Below are positions 26,980-35,625 of a stretch of DNA of 38,294 bases, in pieces. Both the position numbers and the translations under genes were made by a program. Under the pieces are notes generated by a model. The model searched no databases. It worked only from the letters and a program-made list of their open reading frames with translations, and was not told the DNA's origin. The stretch is taken from assembly GCF_000819725.1 (NCBI RefSeq), contig NZ_CDDH01000083.1, positions 1-38,294 on the forward strand, read 5' to 3'. Source of the DNA: Aeromonas australiensis. Its GTDB lineage: Bacteria; Pseudomonadota; Gammaproteobacteria; Enterobacterales; Aeromonadaceae. Within the stretch, counting starts at the first letter, position 1; each line of letters begins with the position of its first letter.

Positions 26980-27918
26980 ATGGCAAGCACGTTTTCCCTG
27001 ATCCTGGTGGTGGTCTGCGCGATCACCGGTGTTATCTGGTGTCTGGACAAGATGATTTGGTCCAAGCAGCGCGCCGCCAAGATTGCCGTGGCTCGTGCCC
27101 ATGGCGGTGCCCACCTGGATGAGAAGACCCTGGCCAAGGTCGCCCCCGTGCCGGTCTGGATTGAGCAGACCGCCGGGGTCTTCCCGGTTATCACTTTTGT
27201 GCTGATCCTGCGATCGTTCATTTTTGAACCGTTCCAGATCCCGTCAGGTTCCATGATGCCCACCCTGCTGGTGGGCGACTTCATCCTGGTGGAAAAATTT
27301 GCCTATGGTCTGCGGGACCCGGTGACCAACACCAAGTTCCTCGAGACCGGCGAGCCCAAACGCGGCGACGTGGTGGTGTTCAAGTATCCCCTTGAACCGC
27401 GCGTTGACTACATCAAGCGAGTGGTCGGCATGCCGGGTGATCGGGTTATCTATCGCAACAAGGAGCTGTTGATCCGGCCGCGTTGTGTAGAAAAGAGCGG
27501 CGATGAGCAGGATGAGAAAACGTGCCCGGGCTTCAAGAAGCTCGACGTCAAGTTTGAACAAAGAGGCGAATTTACCCAGATGGGGATCCCCCTTGACCGC
27601 TATACCGAGCAGTTGGGTGAAGTCTCCCACGAGACCCTGCGCAATCCGCTGATGCCCGACATGGTTGGTCGTTACTATCGCCAGCCCGGCACCTACCCCG
27701 ATGAGTGGGTGGTACCGGAAGGCCAGTATTTCGTGATGGGCGACAACCGCGACAACAGCACCGACAGCCGCTTCTGGGGCTTTGTGCCCGAGCAGAACCT
27801 GGTGGGCAAGGCGGTCGCTATCTGGATAAGTTTTGAATTCGAGCGCGAAGAGGGCTCCCTGCTGCCGAGCTGGGTACCGACAGGGGTGCGCTTCAACCGC
27901 ATTGGCGGAATCAAGTAA
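26980..27918 (+). CDS. lepB: Signal peptidase I LepB
   Basis: LepB cleaves Sec and Tat signal peptides at the periplasmic face of the inner membrane. The 312-aa protein has two N-terminal membrane helices (about 4-22 and 63-80). The catalytic dyad is Ser91 (PSGSMMPTLLVGDFI) and Lys146 (YIKRVVGMPGDRV). Box E reads MGDNRDNSTDSRFWGFVP. It is slightly shorter than the E. coli enzyme (324 aa). It is directly between lepA (3-base gap) and rnc (0-base gap), clearly one operon. Confidence 0.97.
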   Translation: MASTFSLILVVVCAITGVIWCLDKMIWSKQRAAKIAVARAHGGAHLDEKTLAKVAPVPVWIEQTAGVFPVITFVLILRSFIFEPFQIPSGSMMPTLLVGDFILVEKFAYGLRDPVTNTKFLETGEPKRGDVVVFKYPLEPRVDYIKRVVGMPGDRVIYRNKELLIRPRCVEKSGDEQDEKTCPGFKKLDVKFEQRGEFTQMGIPLDRYTEQLGEVSHETLRNPLMPDMVGRYYRQPGTYPDEWVVPEGQYFVMGDNRDNSTDSRFWGFVPEQNLVGKAVAIWISFEFEREEGSLLPSWVPTGVRFNRIGGIK

Positions 27919-28590
27919 ATGAATATCAAGATGAACAGACTGCAGGCCCGTCTCGGGCATGTTTTTGCGGATCTGGAACTGCTGACCCGGGCGCTGACTC
28001 ACCGCAGCGCCGGCTCCCGTCACAATGAGCGACTGGAATTTCTGGGTGACTCGATTTTGAGTCTGGTGATTGCCGACGATCTGTTCCACCGCTTCCCGCA
28101 AGCGGCGGAAGGGGATCTCAGCCGGATGCGCGCCACCCTGGTGCGGGAGAAGACCCTGGCCGAACTGGGCCGCGAGTTCGACCTCGGGGATCACCTGATC
28201 CTCGGCCCCGGCGAACTTAAGAGCGGCGGTTTTCGCCGCGAATCCATTCTGGCTGATACGGTCGAGGCGGTGATCGGTGCCATCTATCTCGACAGCGATC
28301 TGGAGCGGGTCAGAACCCTGCTGCTGGGCTGGTACGCCAGTCGCCTGGACGAGATCAAACCGGGCATCGAGCAGAAAGATCCCAAGACCCGTCTGCAAGA
28401 AATTTTGCAGGGAAGCCGCAAATCCCTGCCGACCTACACAGTGACCAACGTCAAGGGCGAGGCCCACAACCAGGAGTTCACTGTCCAGTGTGAGGTGGAA
28501 GGTCTGGATGGTCCGCTGGTCGGGGTCGGCACCAGCCGCCGCAAGGCCGAACAGGCAGCGGCGCAGCAAGCATTGGAAAGACTGTCATGA
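27919..28590 (+). CDS. rnc: Ribonuclease III Rnc
   Basis: RNase III cuts double-stranded RNA, including the rRNA precursor. The 223-aa protein (E. coli 226) has the catalytic signature [20 protein letters not shown] (about 35-54) and the second acidic box with [13 protein letters not shown] (about 113-125). The C-terminal double-stranded RNA-binding domain ends [17 protein letters not shown]. It starts immediately after the lepB stop. Its last 27 bases are repeated just before era, and its stop overlaps the ATG of a 21-codon mini-ORF (ATGA). Confidence 0.97.
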   Translation: MNIKMNRLQARLGHVFADLELLTRALTHRSAGSRHNERLEFLGDSILSLVIADDLFHRFPQAAEGDLSRMRATLVREKTLAELGREFDLGDHLILGPGELKSGGFRRESILADTVEAVIGAIYLDSDLERVRTLLLGWYASRLDEIKPGIEQKDPKTRLQEILQGSRKSLPTYTVTNVKGEAHNQEFTVQCEVEGLDGPLVGVGTSRRKAEQAAAQQALERLS

Positions 28591-28653
28591 CTGCTATTGA
28601 TGCAAGAGGCCGCGGTCTTTCAACACAACAGGCATTGGAAAAACTGTCATGAC
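28564..28653 (+). repeat. 28-bp direct repeat at the rnc/era junction
   Basis: The segment 28564-28591 (end of rnc through TGAC) recurs at 28626-28653 with only three mismatches, all in purine positions. The offset is 62 bases. Each copy carries the same ATGA stop/start overlap: the first for rnc and a mini-ORF, the second for that mini-ORF and era. The sequence upstream of the second copy also weakly resembles the rnc 3' end, so this looks like an aged tandem duplication of the last part of rnc. Confidence 0.9.
28587..28652 (+). CDS. 21-codon coupled mini-ORF between rnc and era
   Basis: It starts at the ATG that overlaps the rnc stop and ends at a TGA that overlaps the era start. The peptide begins [13 protein letters not shown] and ends QQALEKLS, nearly identical to the rnc end QQALERLS. 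It probably arose when the rnc 3' end was duplicated. Its role, if any, would be to carry ribosomes from rnc to era by translational coupling; a peptide function is not supported. Whether it is translated is unknown. Confidence 0.45.
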   Translation: MTAIDARGRGLSTQQALEKLS

Positions 28654-29548
28654 AGATAGCACTTATTGCGGCTTTGTCGCCATCGTGGGTCGCCCGAATG
28701 TGGGCAAGTCCACCCTGCTCAACAAGCTGCTTGGCCAGAAGGTCAGCATCACCTCGAAGAAGCCCCAGACCACCCGTCACCGGATTTTGGGGATCGACAC
28801 CGAGGATAACTACCAGACCATCTATGTCGACACCCCGGGTCTGCACATTGAAGAGAAACGGGCCATCAACCGCCTGATGAACCGTGCCGCCACCAGTTCA
28901 TTGGGTGATGTGGCCATGGTGGTCTTCATGGTGGACGGCACCCACTGGACCAAGGACGACGAGATGGTGCTGGGCAAGCTGCGCAACCTCAAGTGCCCGG
29001 TGGTGCTGGCGGTCAACAAGATCGACAACGTCAAAGAGAAAGAAGATCTGCTGCCCCACCTCGAGTGGCTGGGCCAACAGATGAACTTCGCCCATATTCT
29101 GCCCATCAGTGCCGAAAAGGGTACCAATGTGGAGAAGATCCGCGAGTGGGCCAAGCCGCTGTTGCCGGAGAACGTCCACTTCTTCCCGGAAGATTACGTG
29201 ACCGATCGCTCCTCCCGTTTCATGGCCTCCGAGATCATCCGCGAGAAGCTGATGCGCTTCACCGGTGAGGAGCTGCCCTACTCGGTGACGGTGGAGATCG
29301 AGCGTTTCAAGGTGGAAGAGAGCGGTATCTATCACATCCACGGCCTTATTCTGGTCGAGCGCGATGGCCAGAAGAAGATGGTTATCGGCAACAAGGGTGA
29401 GAAGATCAAGACCATAGGTACTGAAGCGCGCCTCGACATGGAACGGCTGTTCCAGAACAAGGTGCACCTCGAGCTGTGGGTCAAGGTCAAGTCGGGCTGG
29501 GCTGACGACGAGCGCGCCCTGCGCAGCCTCGGCTATGGTGACGACTGA
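28649..29548 (+). CDS. era: GTPase Era
   Basis: Era is an essential GTPase that binds 16S rRNA near its 3' end and helps mature the 30S subunit. The 299-aa protein (E. coli 301) has the G1 [16 protein letters not shown] (about 11-26), G3 DTPGLH, G4 NKIDN and the C-terminal KH domain (about 200-299; IVIGNKGE-like segment [14 protein letters not shown]). The start overlaps the preceding mini-ORF stop. RecO begins at the next base after its stop. Confidence 0.97.
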   Translation: MTDSTYCGFVAIVGRPNVGKSTLLNKLLGQKVSITSKKPQTTRHRILGIDTEDNYQTIYVDTPGLHIEEKRAINRLMNRAATSSLGDVAMVVFMVDGTHWTKDDEMVLGKLRNLKCPVVLAVNKIDNVKEKEDLLPHLEWLGQQMNFAHILPISAEKGTNVEKIREWAKPLLPENVHFFPEDYVTDRSSRFMASEIIREKLMRFTGEELPYSVTVEIERFKVEESGIYHIHGLILVERDGQKKMVIGNKGEKIKTIGTEARLDMERLFQNKVHLELWVKVKSGWADDERALRSLGYGDD

Positions 29549-30256
29549 TTGCTGAGCCCGGCTTTCGTCATCCACAGTCGGCCCTATCGGGAGACCAGTC
29601 AGCTGGTCGAGGTCTTCACCCAGGATAGTGGCCGATTTACTCTGGTGGCTCGCGGTTCTCGCGGGCCACGCTCCCCTCTCAAGGGGCTGCTACAACCCTT
29701 TACCCTGCTCACCATCGCCTGGCGCGGCAAGGGGGATCTCAAGAATCTCACCCAGGTCGAATGCCCCGACCACTCCCTGCGTCTCGGCGGCGATCGCCTC
29801 TTCTACGGCCTCTATCTCAACGAGCTGGTCTACTACCTGCTGGAAGCCCACACCCCGTTTCCCGAGGTGTTCGATGCCTATGCCCGTGCCATCATGGCGC
29901 TGGCTGACGGCGAGACGCCGGAGCTGCCGCTGCGCCGCTTCGAGTTCCTGCTGTTGCAGGCGCTGGGCTATGCGGTGGATTTCGAATACACGGCGGACGA
30001 CGAGTCGCCCATCGAGCCGACCTTGCTCTATGGCTTCGAGCGTGAATTGGGCTTTGTTGCTTGCGAGCGGGCGCCGGATCCCCGTACCCTGTTTCTCGGT
30101 GCCCACCTGCTCGCCTTTGCCGAGGGACGTTTCGATACCCCTCCCTTGCTGCAGGCGGCCAAACGTTTCAGCCGACTGGCACTGCAACCCTATCTGGGCA
30201 AGCGCCAGTTAAAGAGCCGGGAGCTGTTTTTAAAACGCCGGAATAGCTTGGGTTAA
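29549..30256 (+). CDS. recO: DNA repair protein RecO
   Basis: RecO works with RecF and RecR to load RecA onto SSB-coated gaps. The 235-aa protein (E. coli 242) has an N-terminal OB fold (AFVIHSRPYRETSQLVEVFT, GRFTLVARGSRGPRSPLKG) and a helical domain with LRRFEFLLLQALGYAVDF, and ends in the family-like YLGKRQLKSRELF. The only possible start is TTG at 29549, because the codon before it in the same frame is the era TGA. Stop and start abut with no spacer, so re-initiation by terminating ribosomes is likely and expression should be low. Confidence 0.94.
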   Translation: MLSPAFVIHSRPYRETSQLVEVFTQDSGRFTLVARGSRGPRSPLKGLLQPFTLLTIAWRGKGDLKNLTQVECPDHSLRLGGDRLFYGLYLNELVYYLLEAHTPFPEVFDAYARAIMALADGETPELPLRRFEFLLLQALGYAVDFEYTADDESPIEPTLLYGFERELGFVACERAPDPRTLFLGAHLLAFAEGRFDTPPLLQAAKRFSRLALQPYLGKRQLKSRELFLKRRNSLG

Positions 30257-30348
30257 CAGCTCTGCGGCGTTACCCGACACGGTAAGAATGTTATCTAGGT
30301 CCGATTACGCTGTGCGAATCGAACCTACGAGCTGATATACGGATATTC

Positions 30349-30363
30349 GCGCGGTAGCCGCGC
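30349..30363 (+). promoter_or_regulatory. Small hairpin in the recO-pdxJ spacer
   Basis: GCGCGG/CCGCGC with a 3-base loop lies 34 bases before the pdxJ ATG. The rest of this 140-base spacer has no open frame or clear promoter. The hairpin could influence pdxJ translation or be part of a weak processing site. Confidence 0.3.
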
Positions 30364-30396
30364 AGTCAACAGATGAAGCCTTTCAAGGAGTTCTCA

Positions 30397-31134
30397 ATGA
30401 GTGAAATCTATCTGGGTGTGAACATCGACCATATCGCCACCCTGCGCAACGCCCGTGGCACCCAGTATCCGGATCCGGTACAGGCCGCTTTTGTCGCTGA
30501 ACAGGCAGGGGCCGATGGCATTACCGTGCATCTGCGTGAAGATCGCCGCCACATCACCGACCGCGACGTGGAGATCCTGCGCCAGACTATTCAGACCAGA
30601 ATGAACCTGGAGATGGCGGTGACCGAAGAGATGATCGGCATCGCCTGCCGTATCAAGCCCCACTTCGTCTGTCTGGTGCCGGAGAAGCGCACCGAGGTGA
30701 CCACCGAGGGCGGTCTGGATGTCGCCGGTCAACTGGATAAGGTGACTGATGCCGTATCCCGCCTCTCCGCTGTGGGGGCGCAGGTTTCGCTCTTTATCGA
30801 TGCCGATCCCATCCAGATTGATGCGGCTGCCGCGAGTGGCGCCCCCTTTATCGAGATCCATACCGGCCGCTACGCCGATGCCACCACAGATGCCGAGCGC
30901 AATGCCGAGTTCAAGCGCATCGCCGCCGGTGCCTCCTATGCCGCTGGCAAGGGCTTGAAGGTCAATGCCGGCCACGGCCTGCACTACCACAACGTCAAGG
31001 CCATCGCCGCCATCCCCGAGCTCTATGAGCTCAACATCGGCCACGCCATCATCGGCCGCGCCGCCTTCGATGGTCTGGCCAAAGCCGTGAGCGATATGCG
31101 CCTGCTGATGCAGGAAGCCCGTCAGGGGATCTGA
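30397..31134 (+). CDS. pdxJ: Pyridoxine 5'-phosphate synthase PdxJ
   Basis: PdxJ condenses 1-deoxyxylulose-5-phosphate with 3-amino-2-oxopropyl phosphate to form pyridoxine phosphate. The 245-aa TIM barrel (E. coli 243) shows the family blocks [20 protein letters not shown] (start), [24 protein letters not shown] with the catalytic Glu, and [14 protein letters not shown]. The ATG at 30397 has GGAG 6 bases upstream; an earlier ATG at 30373 gives extra residues not seen in the family. Epd, the first enzyme of the same pathway, is in this window too. In many relatives acpS follows pdxJ; here a terminator follows. Confidence 0.97.
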   Translation: MSEIYLGVNIDHIATLRNARGTQYPDPVQAAFVAEQAGADGITVHLREDRRHITDRDVEILRQTIQTRMNLEMAVTEEMIGIACRIKPHFVCLVPEKRTEVTTEGGLDVAGQLDKVTDAVSRLSAVGAQVSLFIDADPIQIDAAAASGAPFIEIHTGRYADATTDAERNAEFKRIAAGASYAAGKGLKVNAGHGLHYHNVKAIAAIPELYELNIGHAIIGRAAFDGLAKAVSDMRLLMQEARQGI

Positions 31135-31170
31135 TCCGCCAGACAGGCGGTCTGATACAGGCTGCCAAAT

Positions 31171-31206
31171 ACAACAAGGGATGCCACGGCGTCCCTTGTT
31201 GTTTTT
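31171..31206 (+). terminator. Terminator after pdxJ
   Basis: ACAACAAGGGA pairs perfectly with TCCCTTGTTGT over a 10-nt loop that can pair further (GCC/GGC), followed by TTTT. The A/T outer arms suggest bidirectional use. Confidence 0.88.
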
Positions 31207-31319
31207 CGAGGGGCAGTGCTTGGCGAGCATCGCGCTGTAATAACCCAGCACAATCGGCTATAAGCAGTTGATGTCAAAAGGGTTACACTGATTGACCCTG
31301 TGAGCTGGACGAGATCGTT

Positions 31320-32087
31320 ATGGACCATTCCCTATACCACCCCGATATCACCGACCTTGAACCTGTCGCCCGTGCGGCGGGAGCGGCCATCATGGCCATC
31401 TACAGCCAGCCCTTTGCGGTGGAGTACAAGCGCGATGAGAGTCCGCTTACCGCGGCTGACAAGGGAGCTCATGAGGTGATTGTGCAGGGGTTGGCACGGC
31501 TGACTCCGGATATTCCTGTGCTGTCGGAGGAGTCTGGCCCCGAGGTGATGGCGGCGCGCCACGGCTGGTCCCGTTACTGGCTGGTGGATCCCCTCGACGG
31601 CACCAAGGAGTTTGTCTCCCGCAACGGCGAGTTCACCGTCAATATCGCGCTGATTGAAGCAGGTGCGCCGCGTTGGGGGCTGGTCTATGCGCCGGTTTTG
31701 GACAAGCTCTGGTACGGCGGCAAGGGCGCGGGGGCCTGGCGCATCACCGATGGCAAACGCGAGTCTATCCAGACCCGGCCTCATCGTGAAGGCGAGGCGT
31801 GGCGGGTGGTGGGAAGTCGCAACCACCTGTCGCAGGAGACCCTCGATTTCTTGGCGCCTTTTGGTGAGATCGAGCTGGTTTCCATGGGCAGCTCCCTCAA
31901 GTTCTGCATCATCGCCGAGGGGGGCGCCGAGCTCTATCCGCGCCTCGCCCCCACCTGCGAGTGGGATACCGGTGCTGCGCAGGCGGTGCTGGAGGGGGCG
32001 GGGGGCAGCGTCACCCAACTCGATGGCTCACCCCTTGTCTACAACAAGCCGGATATCCTCAACCCCTGGTTTGTCGCCAAGGCATAA
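31320..32087 (+). CDS. cysQ: 3'(2'),5'-bisphosphate nucleotidase CysQ
   Basis: CysQ removes the 3' phosphate from PAP (and PAPS) and so relieves inhibition during sulfate assimilation. The 255-aa protein (E. coli 246) belongs to the lithium-sensitive inositol monophosphatase fold. The metal-binding signature YWLVDPLDGTKEFVSRNGEF (about 80-99) and the second motif CEWDTGAAQAVLEGAGG (about 219-235) are intact, with Glu66 in the LSEESG box. The Shine-Dalgarno is weak. A single gene between two terminators. Confidence 0.95.
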   Translation: MDHSLYHPDITDLEPVARAAGAAIMAIYSQPFAVEYKRDESPLTAADKGAHEVIVQGLARLTPDIPVLSEESGPEVMAARHGWSRYWLVDPLDGTKEFVSRNGEFTVNIALIEAGAPRWGLVYAPVLDKLWYGGKGAGAWRITDGKRESIQTRPHREGEAWRVVGSRNHLSQETLDFLAPFGEIELVSMGSSLKFCIIAEGGAELYPRLAPTCEWDTGAAQAVLEGAGGSVTQLDGSPLVYNKPDILNPWFVAKA

Positions 32088-32104
32088 ACGAGATATCGGG
32101 ATGC

Positions 32105-32146
32105 AAAAAGGCCGGATTGGAATGAACTTCCAGTCCGGCCTTTTTT
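32105..32146. terminator. Bidirectional terminator between cysQ and yciI
   Basis: AAAAAGGCCGGA-TTGGAA and TTCCAG-TCCGGCCTTTTT form a long stem with one mismatch and a 5-nt loop, A-rich on one side and six Ts on the other. It lies between two convergent genes and suits both. Confidence 0.92.
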
Positions 32147-32167
32147 ACTTCTCTATTCGCTTTGCGG

Positions 32168-32464
32168 TCAGAAGACCTTTTTGAACGGCTTGATGGTGAC
32201 CTTGGCATAGACGCCTGCCGCCACATAGGGATCGGCATCAGCCCAGGCTTTGGCGTCAGCCAGCGAGGCAAATTCAGCGATGATGGTGCTGCCGGTAAAG
32301 CCGGCATCAGCCGGATCCTCGGCATCGATGGCCGGATTAGGGCCGGCAGTCAGCAGCCGCCCCTCATCCTGCAAAGCCTGAACTCTGGCCAGATGGGCGG
32401 GGCGAACCTGCTTGCGCAGTGGCAGGCTACCCTGCACATCTTCGGAATAGATGAGATACCACAT
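32168..32464 (-). CDS. yciI: YciI family protein
   Basis: This 98-aa protein is of the YCII fold (ferredoxin-like dimer). Typical features are the start [10 protein letters not shown], the conserved His in [11 protein letters not shown] (about 22-32), GRLLTAGP and the strongly conserved [17 protein letters not shown] with the D-P pair near the active site. E. coli YciI is 98 aa. The biochemical role is unknown; the family includes muconolactone isomerase-like and dehydrochlorinase-like enzymes. It lies 24 bases downstream of yciB and is probably co-transcribed with it. Confidence 0.92.
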   Translation of the reverse strand: MWYLIYSEDVQGSLPLRKQVRPAHLARVQALQDEGRLLTAGPNPAIDAEDPADAGFTGSTIIAEFASLADAKAWADADPYVAAGVYAKVTIKPFKKVF

Positions 32465-32488
32465 GAGAGGATCCTTTTCTGATGAGGG

Positions 32489-33067
32489 TTATTTTCTCTG
32501 CTCTTTTTCTGGCTCGATCTGCTCGGCAGTGGTCAACTTATCTGCCGGGATATGGCGATAGAGATAGACGCCACTGAGCAGGGTAAAGACCAGCGTCATC
32601 CCCAGCAGACCGAACACCTTGAAGTTGACCCACATCTCTTGCGGCATATTGAAGGCCACATAGATGTTGAGCAGGCCACAGAGAGCAAAGAAACCGACCC
32701 AGCCGAGATTGACCTTGTCCCAGACCGCATCGGGCGCCTGCAGCTCCTTGGCCAGCATCTGTTTGATCAGGTTCTTGCCAAAGCCGTAGCGGCTGATGAG
32801 CAGACCCAGTGCAAACAGGGCATTGACCACAGTCACCTTCCACTTGATGAAGGCGTCATCGTGGAAGAAGACGGTGAGACCACCGAAGAAACCGACCAGC
32901 AGGAAGGTGAAGAGTTGCATCTTCTCGACCTTGCGATAGCGCAGCCAGCTATAGGTGAGTTGTAACCCGGTTACCACCACCAGAGCCCCGGTCGCCATAT
33001 AGATGTCGTAAAACTTGTAGACCGCGAAGAAAACGATAAGTGGAATAAATTCAATAAATTGCTTCAT
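32489..33067 (-). CDS. yciB: Inner-membrane septation protein YciB (IspA/IspZ family)
   Basis: YciB is a polytopic membrane protein that interacts with division and elongation proteins and affects envelope integrity. The 192-aa protein (E. coli 179) begins [20 protein letters not shown], typical of the family, and has about five membrane helices with the conserved [20 protein letters not shown] and [10 protein letters not shown]. The C-terminal tail (EPEKEQRK) is charged and slightly longer than usual. The ATG at 33067 matches the family start; the frame remains open to 33100 without support. Confidence 0.95.
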   Translation of the reverse strand: MKQFIEFIPLIVFFAVYKFYDIYMATGALVVVTGLQLTYSWLRYRKVEKMQLFTFLLVGFFGGLTVFFHDDAFIKWKVTVVNALFALGLLISRYGFGKNLIKQMLAKELQAPDAVWDKVNLGWVGFFALCGLLNIYVAFNMPQEMWVNFKVFGLLGMTLVFTLLSGVYLYRHIPADKLTTAEQIEPEKEQRK

Positions 33068-33182
33068 GTCTGGTGCATTGACCTCAAGAGTGGAACGCAA
33101 AATTGTGTCCAGTTTACCTGCCCGATGGGCAACGGCAAATGAATAAGACCGCTCGATTCATATCCAGTTCCCGGTCGCGGCA

Positions 33183-34688
33183 CTAGTCGAACAGCTGGCG
33201 GGCAAGGGGCTCGCCCAGCCGTTTTTGATCCGCCAGCAGCTCGCGGATATGGTGCTCTTCGATAAGGGGGTTGAGCAGCACGGCGCGCAGCAGGGTAAGC
33301 GGTTGGGCACCATAACGCACCACCGCCCGCTGGGTGCGGGAGACAAAGCTGTGCCCCTCGGCACGCTGGGCTTTTTGCAGCGCCACGTTGAAGTCGTTGA
33401 TCTGCTCGTTAGCCACCTGATCCAGCTGCTTGCCCTGCAGGTGGGGCGGAATGCAGCGGTAGGAGAGCAGATTCATCACCGGTGTCGACATCAGCTCAAA
33501 GGCGGGATCCTGCTCGATGAGCGCAGCCATCAGCCGGGCGCGGTCGTAGTTGGCCTCGATAAGGTGGGCATAACCCTGCTGGCCAAACAGCTGGAAGGCG
33601 GCATCCAGATAGAGGGCATTGGCCGGGCGGGTGCCCTCCAGGGTAAAGCGCCCCTGATCGAACGAGGTGGCGCGAATGGCGTAGGGGGCCTCCCGCTTGA
33701 CCGCCATCATCAGATCGGGTTGGCGGCAGAGCAGCATGCCGGTACCGAGCGGCACCAGCAGCTGTTTGTGGCCATCCAGAGTGACGGTATCGGCCCGCTC
33801 AATGCCGGCCAGCAGATGTTGATAGCGAGGGGAGAAGAGGGTCGGGCCACCCCAGGCAGCATCCACATGAAAGTGGATCTGCTCGCGCTCGGCGATGGCC
33901 GCCAGCTCCGGCAGTGGATCGATGGAGCCAAAGTCGGTGCTGCCCGCCACGCCAACCAGCGCCAGTACCTTGAGTTTCTCCTCTTTGCAGCGCAGTAGGG
34001 CCTGCTCCAGCGCGACCAGACTGAGCCGGTTCTGTGCGTCGGTGTCAAGGCGCCAGACGCTGCGGGCACCCAGTCCCAGCAGATCCATCCCCTTGTCGAA
34101 GGAGTAGTGCATCAGCCGCGAACCGAGAATGACCGCCCCCCGATAACCCTGTTCATAGAGGGCGAACAAGTTGTCGCCGCAGGTGCGGTTGCGGGCCAGC
34201 CACAGCGCAGTGACGTTGGCGATGGTGCCGCCGCTGGTCATGACGCCGAGGGCGGCGTCCTTGGCATGCATCTGCTCGCCGTAGAAAGCATCGTCCATGC
34301 CATAGATGAGGCGGTGCAGCTTGGCCAGCACCTCCCGCTCCAGAAAGCTGAGCAGGCGGGAGGACTCCATTTTCATCGGATTCTGGTTCAGCATCACCAG
34401 CAGGCGCGACAGCTCGGCGGTATAGGCCGGCAGTGGCGCGGTCATATGGCCCATGTAGCGTGGCGAGGTAAGGTGAGAGGCGCCGGGCACCAGAGTGGCC
34501 AGCCGCGCCAGATACTCCTCGATAGAGAGGCCGACCGCAGGCATACATGATTGATCGAGCTGATGGGTAAACAGGTCGCGCTGGTAAGGGGCCTGACTGT
34601 CATCCGAGTGGTGAAAATGGGCTAGCATGGCGCTCATCGTATCGCCAAAGGCTGCATCCGGTTGTGTAAACAGCTCAGTTAACTTCAT
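33183..34688 (-). CDS. PLP-dependent group II decarboxylase, PanP-like
   Basis: This 501-aa enzyme is a fold-type I group II decarboxylase. The PLP lysine is Lys308 in TLDGHKQLLVPLG; the Asp that pairs with the pyridine nitrogen is Asp276 (HFHVDAAWGG). The substrate region SPRYMGHMTAPLPAYTAELS and LNQNPMKMESS, and the DGHKQL block, resemble Vibrio PanP (putative aspartate 1-decarboxylase, which makes beta-alanine for pantothenate) and bacterial glutamate decarboxylases. Aspartate or glutamate is the likely substrate, but I cannot decide between them. It is a single gene divergent from the hemolysin III gene. Confidence 0.8.
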   Translation of the reverse strand: MKLTELFTQPDAAFGDTMSAMLAHFHHSDDSQAPYQRDLFTHQLDQSCMPAVGLSIEEYLARLATLVPGASHLTSPRYMGHMTAPLPAYTAELSRLLVMLNQNPMKMESSRLLSFLEREVLAKLHRLIYGMDDAFYGEQMHAKDAALGVMTSGGTIANVTALWLARNRTCGDNLFALYEQGYRGAVILGSRLMHYSFDKGMDLLGLGARSVWRLDTDAQNRLSLVALEQALLRCKEEKLKVLALVGVAGSTDFGSIDPLPELAAIAEREQIHFHVDAAWGGPTLFSPRYQHLLAGIERADTVTLDGHKQLLVPLGTGMLLCRQPDLMMAVKREAPYAIRATSFDQGRFTLEGTRPANALYLDAAFQLFGQQGYAHLIEANYDRARLMAALIEQDPAFELMSTPVMNLLSYRCIPPHLQGKQLDQVANEQINDFNVALQKAQRAEGHSFVSRTQRAVVRYGAQPLTLLRAVLLNPLIEEHHIRELLADQKRLGEPLARQLFD

Positions 34689-34862
34689 CGGGTTCTCCAG
34701 ACCAGGTCACCGGGGTGGGTGTCTCTGCCCTTGCCTTGGGCATTGGCGGCAGAGCATACACCAAAGGTTGACGGGTGACAGCCACTCCATCTTTTAAGCG
34801 AACACTTGTACTCTGAAGTGGCGCTGGGTAGAGTGAGCCACAGTTATGGTGGAGTGGATGCG

Positions 34863-35498
34863 ATGAGTGGTGTGATGGATTACTCCCCCCGGGAGGAGTT
34901 GGCCAACCGGCTGAGTCACGGGGCGGGATTGTTATTGGGGATGCTCGGGCTGGTGCTGTTACTTGTCAAGGGATGGGGACAAGGTACCCAGGCGATGGTG
35001 AGCTACAGCCTTTATGGCGGCAGCCTGGTGTTGCTCTATCTGGCTTCGACCCTCTATCACAGCATGACAGAAGGGCGGGCCAGGCGCTGGTGCAAGGTGT
35101 TTGATCACTGTGCCATCTATCTGCTGATCGCCGGTACTTACACACCCTTCCTACTGGTTGCGCTTGATACGCCGCTGGCGAAAGGATTGATGGTAGTGAT
35201 CTGGGCCCTGGCGCTGGCCGGGGTGGTGTTCAAGCTGGTGTTTATCAATCGCTTCAAGACCTTGTCGCTCTTTACCTACCTGATGTTGGGCTGGTTGTCG
35301 CTGCTGGTCATCTATCAGCTCTATATCCATCTGGCCGGTGAGGGGCTGCTGCTGCTCGGGCTCGGCGGTCTTATCTACAGTCTCGGGGTCATCTTCTATG
35401 TGGCCAGGCAGATCCCCTATAACCACGCCATCTGGCATCTTTTTGTGCTGGGTGGCAGTGCTTGTCACTTTATGGCCATTTATGGCTACGTCGCCTAA
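34863..35498 (+). CDS. Hemolysin III (YqfA / PAQR) family membrane protein
   Basis: This 211-aa seven-helix protein is of the HlyIII/PAQR family. The family residues are [16 protein letters not shown] (E and H-G pattern at the start), YHSM (Ser/His), [17 protein letters not shown] with Asp and the conserved His, and the final [17 protein letters not shown] with two His. These conserved His/Asp/Ser residues bind zinc in eukaryotic PAQRs. The physiological role in bacteria is poorly known; E. coli YqfA affects membrane energetics and the hemolysin name is historical. The ATG at 34863 has GGAG 8 bases upstream; the frame is open from a TTG at 34806 without support. Confidence 0.9.
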   Translation: MSGVMDYSPREELANRLSHGAGLLLGMLGLVLLLVKGWGQGTQAMVSYSLYGGSLVLLYLASTLYHSMTEGRARRWCKVFDHCAIYLLIAGTYTPFLLVALDTPLAKGLMVVIWALALAGVVFKLVFINRFKTLSLFTYLMLGWLSLLVIYQLYIHLAGEGLLLLGLGGLIYSLGVIFYVARQIPYNHAIWHLFVLGGSACHFMAIYGYVA

Positions 35499-35591
35499 TG
35501 CTGTTCCACTAGCCCTTAATTGGTATTTTTAGTCCGTAAAAGGATAAATTCGTGCGATATCACACAGTTGGTATCACCGTTTGCTGACAAG

Positions 35592-35601
35592 CTAGCGCTA
35601 G
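35592..35601. promoter_or_regulatory. Palindrome upstream of yidE
   Basis: CTAGCGCTAG is a perfect 10-bp palindrome inside a longer near-palindrome AAGCTAGCGCTAGTT, 24 bases before the yidE ATG. It may be an operator. Confidence 0.3.
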
Positions 35602-35625
35602 TTCAATTCGCAAAGGATGCACGAA

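Noticed and set aside
25099..27114. Very long open frame (671 codons) antisense to lepA
   Set aside because: It mirrors lepA codon bias on the other strand; no family motif, no ribosome site, and lepA itself is unambiguous.
30317..30335. tRNA T-arm-like text (GGTTCGATTC on the minus strand) in the recO-pdxJ spacer, possible tRNA remnant or att site
   Set aside because: The flanking bases do not form the 5-bp T-stem, no acceptor or anticodon arms are found, and no integrase is nearby.
34863..35498. True haemolysin / virulence toxin
   Set aside because: The HlyIII name is historical; the protein is a seven-helix PAQR-type membrane protein with no evidence of secretion.
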